Positions 59,156 to 64,000 of a stretch of DNA of 64,000 bases are shown in pieces. The DNA is from RYN-230 sp963713815 (GTDB taxonomy: Bacteria > Actinomycetota > Actinomycetes > Streptosporangiales > Streptosporangiaceae). Below the pieces are notes generated by a model. That model had not been told where the DNA came from, did no database searches, and saw only the letters and a list, made by a program, of their open reading frames with translations. Made by a program: the position numbers and the translations under genes. The stretch's first letter is position 1; the number at the start of each line of letters is the position of its first letter. The stretch spans positions 124,001 through 188,000 of the forward strand of contig CAVQNH010000042.1 of assembly GCA_963713815.1 (NCBI GenBank). The letters are read 5' to 3'.

Positions 59156-59659
59156 CTAGCGGGAGCGGCTACCGGGAGTGGACGCGGCGAAGTAAGCGCT
59201 CGATATCTTCTGCCACAGCAGGATGACGGCGCCCAGCCCGACCAGCCAGGTCAGCAGGGAGACTGTCCGGCTCAGCGCGGGCTCGGCCTGGCGGAGGGCC
59301 GCCAGCAGCGACAGCGTGTCCAGCCCGAAGAACACCGTGGCGGTGATCCGCGCCCAGTTCTTCCCGGCCTGGTTGGCCCGGGCCATCCAGATCCACAGGC
59401 CGATCCCGATCAGCCCCAGGATGATGGCCAGCACGACCGCGGCCGTCTCCGCCGAATGCAGTTTGGCCGCCGAGAGCGCGGGGTTCGCCTTGTGGATCGC
59501 GGTGCGCAGGCTGCCGATGGTGGTCAGGGTCACGATCAGGCTGACCGCGCTGACCGCGGCGCCCACGTACATGAGCCGGACCGCGTTCTGGATCGATGGC
59601 GGCGGCGTGGGCTGAACCGGCTCGGGCTCCGCTCCGCCCGTGGGATACGGCTGGTACAT
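59156..59659 (-). CDS. Small four-helix membrane protein
   Basis: 167 residues. After a Pro-rich start (MYQPYPTGGAEPEPVQPTPP) there are four hydrophobic segments: LMYVGAAVSAVSLIVTLTTI, VVLAIILGLIGIGLWIWMA, ITATVFFGLDTLSLLAAL and LLTWLVGLGAVILLW. This resembles the numerous uncharacterised actinomycete membrane proteins with Pro/Gly-rich N-termini. No function assigned. Upstream of its start, 59660-59832 holds nothing I can support. Confidence 0.8.
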   Translation of the reverse strand: MYQPYPTGGAEPEPVQPTPPPSIQNAVRLMYVGAAVSAVSLIVTLTTIGSLRTAIHKANPALSAAKLHSAETAAVVLAIILGLIGIGLWIWMARANQAGKNWARITATVFFGLDTLSLLAALRQAEPALSRTVSLLTWLVGLGAVILLWQKISSAYFAASTPGSRSR

Positions 59660-59832
59660 GGCTCTCCTGGGGGAATTCCCGGTAGGCGTGCCGAACCGCT
59701 AACCGCGGGGTCACCTGGCCGGCAGCGCACTGAGCTTAGCGGCGCGGGCACCGTGTGCCTAGGCCGAACCGCGGCAGGGATTCGGGCGCCGGGGGCGGCG
59801 GCGAGCGGCCTCGCAGAACGGACGGGCTTTGA

Positions 59833-60387
59833 TCAGGCGTCGGGGTGCAGCAGCGCCCAGACCACCTTGCCGCCGCCGTCGAGCAGGTGCCAGCCCCACC
59901 GGACGCAGCACGACTCGACCACGTTGAGCCCGCGGCCGTTCTCCGCGCAGGGCCCGGGGTCGCGCAGCACCGGGATGCCGGCGCCGGGGTCCGTGACCAT
60001 GCACATCACGTACGGGGTCTGGCCCAGCAGCCGCAGCCGGACCGGGCAATCGCTGGTGACCGGCGGCCCGCCGGGCACACCGTGCCGCAGCGCGTTCGTC
60101 ACCAGTTCCGAGACCACCAGGCCGGCCACGTCGGCCAGGTCCAGGAGGCCCCAGTCGCGCAGGACGGTGCGGGTGAAGTCGCGCCCGGTCTTGACGGACT
60201 CGGGCGTGGGGTGCAGCCCGCAGGTCGCGGAAGGCTGAGTGGCGGCCAGTTCGTCCAGCATGGGGACCGGGGGGCGCAGCGGACTCGCGTAGCGCATCCC
60301 GGAGGGCTCCCCCGTGGAGAGGAGCCACTCATGGCCCACGCTCATGACCTCCGTCTGGACTGGCGAGGCCGCCCGGTGTGCGGTCAT
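59833..60387 (-). CDS. Anti-sigma-type ATP-binding protein (HATPase_c)
   Basis: 184 residues from ATG 60387 (MTAHRAASPVQT). GHKL ATPase signatures: N-box VVSELVTNALRHG, G1 DPGAGIP and ENGRGLNVVE. It lacks other domains, like the Streptomyces anti-sigma/regulatory ATPases found beside XRE-DUF397 pairs. It is divergent from such a pair here. Partner sigma or target unknown. Confidence 0.9.
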   Translation of the reverse strand: MTAHRAASPVQTEVMSVGHEWLLSTGEPSGMRYASPLRPPVPMLDELAATQPSATCGLHPTPESVKTGRDFTRTVLRDWGLLDLADVAGLVVSELVTNALRHGVPGGPPVTSDCPVRLRLLGQTPYVMCMVTDPGAGIPVLRDPGPCAENGRGLNVVESCCVRWGWHLLDGGGKVVWALLHPDA

Positions 60388-60428
60388 CGGGTTCCCGTCT
60401 GTCTCCTGGCACTTGATGTGCGTGTGGC

Positions 60429-60470
60429 GCGCAAGCGCTATCATCGCCTAAGTACCTTGCAAGCGCAAGG
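60429..60470. promoter_or_regulatory. Repeated GCAAGCGC motifs in the HATPase/XRE divergent region
   Basis: GCAAGCGC occurs at 60431-60438 and 60459-60466. The second copy is within the inverted repeat CCTTGC-AAGC-GCAAGG (60455-60470). The position between the two divergent starts suits an operator, possibly for the XRE protein. Confidence 0.45.
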
Positions 60471-60578
60471 GCGGATGCACGTGCAGATGAATGTGCGGGA
60501 CGCGCGTGCTGGCCGTAAGGAGGCCTCAACGGGAGGAGCTGCTGACGGATTCCTGAGACCAAATCCTTGGGGGATGGC

Positions 60579-61448
60579 GTGATCTCAGTTCAGCCGGGAA
60601 GCGGTCCGACGGTTCTCCGCATCCTTCTCGGTTCTCAGCTGCGGGGGCTGCGTGAGGCAAAGGGGATCACGCGCGAGGAGGCCGGGTACGCGATTCGCGC
60701 ATCCGGCTCCAAGATCAGCCGCATGGAGCTCGGACGGGTCGGGTTCAAAGAACGCGACGTAGTCGATTTGCTGGAGATGTACGGAGTCAGCGATGAGACG
60801 GAACGAGTCACCCTTGTGGCACTCGCCAAAGAGGCGAATTCGCCTGGCTGGTGGCATAAATACGGGGATGTCCTGCCGGACTGGTTCCAGGTGTACGTGG
60901 GCCTGGAGGAAGCCGCGGCACTCATCAGGCTCTATGAGGTGCAGTTCGTGCCGGGCCTGCTCCAGACAGCGGACTATGCGCGGGCGGTCGTGGCACTAGG
61001 CCAGCCCGGGGCCTCCGCTGAGGAAGTTGAGCGCAGGGTGAGCCTGCGCATCGCCCGGCAGGACCTGCTCCGGAAACCGGGGGCTCCACGGCTATGGGCA
61101 GTAGTGGATGAAGCGGCGCTTCGGCGACCGATTGGTGGCAGGGAGGTGATGCGGGCGCAGCTCGAGCGGCTGATCGAGGTGACCAAAGAACCCAACATCA
61201 CACTCCAGGTAGTGCCATTCAGCTCTGGTGGCCACGCGGCCGAAGGTGGTGCGTTCACGATCCTCCGGTTCCCGGAGGTTGACCTTCCGGACGTGGTTTA
61301 CGTGGAGCAGCTGACGAGTTCTCTCTACCTGGACAAGCGCGACGACGTGGAACGCTACACCGAGGTCATGGAGCGCCTCAGTGTCGAGAGCGAGTCGCCT
61401 GAACACACCACAGAAATCCTGAGCGGAATGCTTGAGGAAGTGGGATAG
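60579..61448 (+). CDS. XRE-family HTH regulator with DUF5753 domain
   Basis: 289 residues from GTG 60579 (ISVQPGSGPT), after GGGGGAT. HTH: LGSQLRGLREAKGITREEAGYAI and SKISRMELGR. The DUF5753 part: YVGLEEAAALIRLYEVQFVPGLLQT, VDEAALRRPIGG, LQVVPFSSGGHAAEGGAFTILRF and VVYVEQLTSSLYLD. This is the classic Streptomyces WhiJ/AbaA-type regulator paired with a small DUF397 protein. One base separates the stop and the next ATG. Linked to development or antibiotic regulation in relatives. Confidence 0.95.
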   Translation: MISVQPGSGPTVLRILLGSQLRGLREAKGITREEAGYAIRASGSKISRMELGRVGFKERDVVDLLEMYGVSDETERVTLVALAKEANSPGWWHKYGDVLPDWFQVYVGLEEAAALIRLYEVQFVPGLLQTADYARAVVALGQPGASAEEVERRVSLRIARQDLLRKPGAPRLWAVVDEAALRRPIGGREVMRAQLERLIEVTKEPNITLQVVPFSSGGHAAEGGAFTILRFPEVDLPDVVYVEQLTSSLYLDKRDDVERYTEVMERLSVESESPEHTTEILSGMLEEVG

Positions 61449-61682
61449 ATGAACACATACAACGGAATGCCTGCAACTGACTTGGCCGATGCTCTCTGGC
61501 GTAAGAGCAGCATCAGCAACTCACAAGGGACCTGCGTTGAGCTGGCCCGCCTCACCGGAGGCGAGTTCGCCGTGCGGAACTCACGCAACCCTGAAGGCCC
61601 CGCCCTCATCTACACCCGTGCTGAGATCGCTGCTCTGATCGAGGGCGTGAAGCGGGGCGAATTCGACGATTTGCTGGTCTAA
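61449..61682 (+). CDS. DUF397 small protein (partner of the XRE regulator)
   Basis: 77 residues. Family core WRKSSISNSQGTCVELARL, FAVRNSRNPEGPALIYT and a C-terminal EFDDLL. DUF397 proteins (BldB relatives) are thought to counteract their XRE partner in a toxin-antitoxin-like way. It immediately follows the XRE gene. Confidence 0.95.
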   Translation: MNTYNGMPATDLADALWRKSSISNSQGTCVELARLTGGEFAVRNSRNPEGPALIYTRAEIAALIEGVKRGEFDDLLV

Positions 61683-62137
61683 GACCAGGCCGTAGTTCCG
61701 CGGGGTAACGCCGGGCCGAGGTGCGAAGCCCGGCGCCGTGGCCAGTGGCCGCCGGCCGCCGTGTTCCTGCGCGACACGGCGGCCGGTGCATATCCGCGGT
61801 CGCCCGCCCCGGCCCCCGTTCCCCCGCCGGCCCGGTCTCCCGGGCCCATTTTCATGATCGACTTCCCACATATCACCGATCTGGTGCGCCCAAACCCCCA
61901 CAAATCACCCAGCGGAGTGCGCCAGATAGGTGATAAGTCGTGGACGGGGCCCGGAGCGCGGCTGATGGTGTGACCTGGGGGACTGGTGGGACGGTTCGTG
62001 TGCGGGGAACGGGGTGCCGGGCGGGCGGGGATCGCGGGCGGGGACCGGGGCGTCGGGAGGGCGGGGACCGGGGACCGCTGGCGGGGACGGGCGCGGGGGC
62101 GGACCGGGCGTCGGCTGGCAGCGGTTAGAGTCCTGAC
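61683..62137. other. Intergenic region after DUF397
   Basis: About 455 bp. It contains an imperfect 18-bp inverted repeat, ATCACCGATCTGGTGCGC (61872-61889) with its counterpart at 61917-61934, and a long GGGGAC-rich run. TAGAGT 6 bp before GTG 62138 could be a -10 box for a leaderless message. No gene is supported here. Confidence 0.6.
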
Positions 62138-62923
62138 GTGGTTCAGGTACAGGAGGAGCTCGGTCCCGTCCAGCTAACCAAGCGGCTGCTGGTCTGGGAG
62201 ATAGTCATCGTTTTCGCGCTCTCCCTGGGCGGCAGCGCACTGTTCGCGATCATCGACCTGATCGCCTCGCTGACGGCCAACAAGGCGCTCAACAAGCAGC
62301 AGGCCCTGATCGTCGGCTCCCTCGCGCCGGGCCGCCCGCTGCTGGACCTCGTCCTGCAGCTGGCCAACCTGCTGATCGGGCTGGCCCCGGTCGCGCTCGT
62401 CTGCTACCTGCTGGTCCGGGAGGGCACGACGCCGTCCGCCGCGATCGGCCTCGACGCCCATGAGCCCGGCCGCGACCTGGCCAAGGGCGCCGTCCTCGCG
62501 GCGGTGATCGGCGGCTCCGGCCTGGCCCTCTACATCGCCGCGTTCAAGCTCGGCGCGGCCCTGAACGTGGTCCCGGAGAACCTGCCCGACGTGTGGTGGC
62601 GCATCCCGGTGCTGATCCTGCAGGCGGCCCGGGACGGGATCCTGGAAGAGATCCTCGTCCTCGGCTACCTGCTCCGCCGCCTGGGCCAGCTCGGCTTGTC
62701 ACCGGCCTGGGCCATCGCGATCAGCGCCGTGGTCCGCGGCTCCTACCACCTGTACCAGGGCTTCGGCGGTTTCCTCGGCAACGCGGTGATGGGCGTGATC
62801 TTCGCGCTGCTCTACCTGCGCTGGAAGCGGGTCACCCCGTTCATCATCGCGCACGGCCTGATCGACACGGGCGCCTTCGTGGGCTACGCGGTCCTGCACG
62901 GCCACGTGTCCTGGCTGCCCTAG
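62138..62923 (+). CDS. CPBP family intramembrane metalloprotease (CAAX-type)
   Basis: 261 residues, six or more hydrophobic segments. CPBP motifs: EEILVLGYLLRRL (EE), VVRGSYHLYQG (R-x3-H) and IAHGLIDTG (H-x3-D). Relatives include Rce1-like and bacteriocin self-immunity proteases. GTG 62138 lacks a ribosome site but has a -10-like TAGAGT at leaderless spacing. Single gene. Confidence 0.92.
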   Translation: MVQVQEELGPVQLTKRLLVWEIVIVFALSLGGSALFAIIDLIASLTANKALNKQQALIVGSLAPGRPLLDLVLQLANLLIGLAPVALVCYLLVREGTTPSAAIGLDAHEPGRDLAKGAVLAAVIGGSGLALYIAAFKLGAALNVVPENLPDVWWRIPVLILQAARDGILEEILVLGYLLRRLGQLGLSPAWAIAISAVVRGSYHLYQGFGGFLGNAVMGVIFALLYLRWKRVTPFIIAHGLIDTGAFVGYAVLHGHVSWLP

Positions 62924-62942
62924 CCGCCGCGCGCGAGCAGGA

Positions 62943-63479
62943 TCAGCGGGCCAGGCTGGGGATGACCAGGGCGCCGGGCAGATGCGCGACCGCCGCGCCG
63001 GGCAGCACCAGCTTGGAGCGCCGCAGCCCGCTGCCGATGACCACCGCGGGGGCCGCCGCCACCCGCGCGTCGACCAGGACCGGCCAGTCCGCGGGCAGCC
63101 CTATCGGCGTGATCCCGCCGTACTCCATCCCGGTCTCGGCCACCGCCACGTCCATCGGCGCGAACGACGCCTTGCGCACGTCCAGCTGCCGCCGGGCCGC
63201 GCCGTTGACGTCGGCCCGCGTGGTGGCCAGGATCACGCAGGCCGCGAATCTCGTCTCGCCCCCGCGCTTCCCGCTGATCACCACGCAGTTGGCCGACTCG
63301 GCCGGTTCCACGCCGTAGCGTTCACAGAACGCCGCGGTGTCGGCCAGCGCGGGGTCGATCTCCGCGACCCCCGCCGAGTCGCCCGCCAGCGTCCCGGCCA
63401 GCGCGCCGAGCGCACTGGCCACGGCCGGCGCCAGCAGGTCCGGCCGGTCGCCGGCCGGGACCACTTCAAGATCACCCAT
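62943..63479 (-). CDS. YbaK/EbsC family protein (Cys-tRNA(Pro)-type deacylase)
   Basis: 178 residues from ATG 63479 (MGDLEVVPAGDR). YbaK core: NCVVISGKRGGETRFAACVI, VRKASFAPMDVAVAETGMEYGGITPIGLP, with the conserved Lys of VRKASF. DARVAAAPAVVIGSGLRRSKLV is also typical. These enzymes hydrolyse mischarged tRNA or act as free editing domains. ATG 63485 or 63491 would add two to four residues. Confidence 0.9.
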   Translation of the reverse strand: MGDLEVVPAGDRPDLLAPAVASALGALAGTLAGDSAGVAEIDPALADTAAFCERYGVEPAESANCVVISGKRGGETRFAACVILATTRADVNGAARRQLDVRKASFAPMDVAVAETGMEYGGITPIGLPADWPVLVDARVAAAPAVVIGSGLRRSKLVLPGAAVAHLPGALVIPSLAR

Positions 63480-63508
63480 GGTCATCTGCACCCGGCTATC
63501 CTGCCACC

Positions 63509-64000
63509 ATGTCCGAGCCCGCCGCCGCGCCCGGGGTTCCCGCGTCCACGGACGGGGCGGCCGCCGGGCCCCCGTCCTCCGCCGGGCGCACCACCGGGTA
63601 CCTGGAACGGATCGCCGAACTCAATCCGGTGCTCGGGGCGGTCATCACCGTCAGCCCGGACGCCCTGGACGAGGCGGCCGCCCGCGATCAGGACCCCGCC
63701 GGCCCGCGCGGCCCGCTGCACGGCGTCCCCATCCTGATCAAGGACAACATCGACGTCCGCGGCCTGCCCGCCACGGCCGGGTCGCCCGCCCTCCGCGGCG
63801 CGGGAGACCGCGGCGACGCGTTCCTGGTCGCCCGGCTGCGCGAGGCGGGCGCGGTCATCCTGGGCAAGGCGAACCTGTCCGAGTGGGCCAACTTCCGCTC
63901 CTACCGCTCGACCAGCGGCTGGAGCACGCTGGGCGGCCAGGCCGCGAACCCGCACGCCCTGGACCGCAACCCGTCGGGGTCGAGTTCCGGCTCGGGCGTG
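63509..64000 (+). CDS. Amidase signature family enzyme, N-terminal part (cut by window end)
   Basis: Open from ATG 63509 (MSEPAAAPGVPAST) to the window end, 164 residues. GPLHGVPILIKDNIDV carries the catalytic Lys of the Ser-cisSer-Lys triad; TAGSPALRG, GAVILGKANLSEWANFRS and NPSGSSSGSGV with the serine region are seen at the end. This is the amidase signature fold, as in GatA-type, aryl acylamidase or peptide amidase. The acyl specificity cannot be told from this part. Confidence 0.9.
   Translation, partial: MSEPAAAPGVPASTDGAAAGPPSSAGRTTGYLERIAELNPVLGAVITVSPDALDEAAARDQDPAGPRGPLHGVPILIKDNIDVRGLPATAGSPALRGAGDRGDAFLVARLREAGAVILGKANLSEWANFRSYRSTSGWSTLGGQAANPHALDRNPSGSSSGSGV

Overview
The window is 64 kb of very GC-rich DNA. 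Genes are densely packed, GTG starts are common and many neighbours overlap by 4 bp (ATGA or GTGA). Together with an XRE/DUF397 pair, an anti-sigma-type ATPase, a STAS antagonist, an LCP protein, a DUF5753-type regulator and NRPS genes, this points to a mycelial actinomycete. I cannot name the genus. Two tRNA genes are present (Lys-CTT and His-GTG). There is no rRNA, CRISPR array, transposase or prophage. Seven reading frames are broken by an apparent single indel, six of them in GC-only tracts. Sequence error is at least as likely as decay, so these genes are described as frameshifted rather than dead.

Region 1 (1-15.5 kb) is a sugar or sugar-acid catabolic island: an acetyl-xylan-esterase-like hydrolase, an Ldh2-type reductase, two DapA/NanA-type aldolases, an SDR, a Gfo/Idh/MocA oxidoreductase, a TIM-barrel isomerase, a ROK sugar kinase, a ribulose-phosphate-epimerase homologue, two zinc alcohol dehydrogenases, an AGE epimerase and an LLM oxidoreductase. 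A 9-bp motif, GTYRACWGT, lies at the head of each of its divergent operons and upstream of the GntR/FCD gene at 4425, so it looks like one regulon. No transporter is visible.

Region 2 (15.5-21.8 kb) holds an unusual M24 pita-bread enzyme, a second GntR, a VOC protein and a divergent 2-oxoacid dehydrogenase pair (E1 alpha-beta fusion, then E2). Nested palindromes fill the shared promoter region.

Region 3 (22-30.8 kb) contains a STAS protein and then the most interesting locus: a three-gene coupled operon of an MbtH-like protein, an A-T-R NRPS-like protein and a leucyl/phenylalanyl-tRNA transferase homologue (Aat). The A-domain pocket looks suited to a basic amino acid, and Aat enzymes place Leu/Phe on N-terminal Lys/Arg. 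A tRNA-dependent dipeptide aldehyde is therefore a concrete hypothesis. A DUF151 nuclease, tRNA-Lys, an S53 peptidase and a secreted hydrolase follow.

Region 4 (30.9-47.9 kb) is mostly core-like: a DAO-type oxidase, an LMW-PTP/fructosamine-kinase pair (probable deglycation), a two-component system, a LuxR-type HTH protein, LCP, a methyltransferase, tRNA-His, oligoribonuclease, a PNPOx/MocR divergent pair, an odd Trp-rich amidase-like protein, an acyl-CoA-dehydrogenase-linked phosphotransferase, an array of three covarying hairpins, a vWA lipoprotein-like protein and a SpoU methylase.

Region 5 (48-59 kb) is an oligosaccharide uptake operon: ROK kinase, Opp-type binding protein, two permeases, two ATPases, GH4 glycosidase and a BadF-type kinase. 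A ROK repressor is divergent, and a near-perfect 29-bp operator lies between them. Region 6 (59-64 kb) has a small membrane protein, the HATPase/XRE/DUF397 developmental-type module, a CPBP protease, a YbaK-type deacylase and the start of an amidase cut by the window end.
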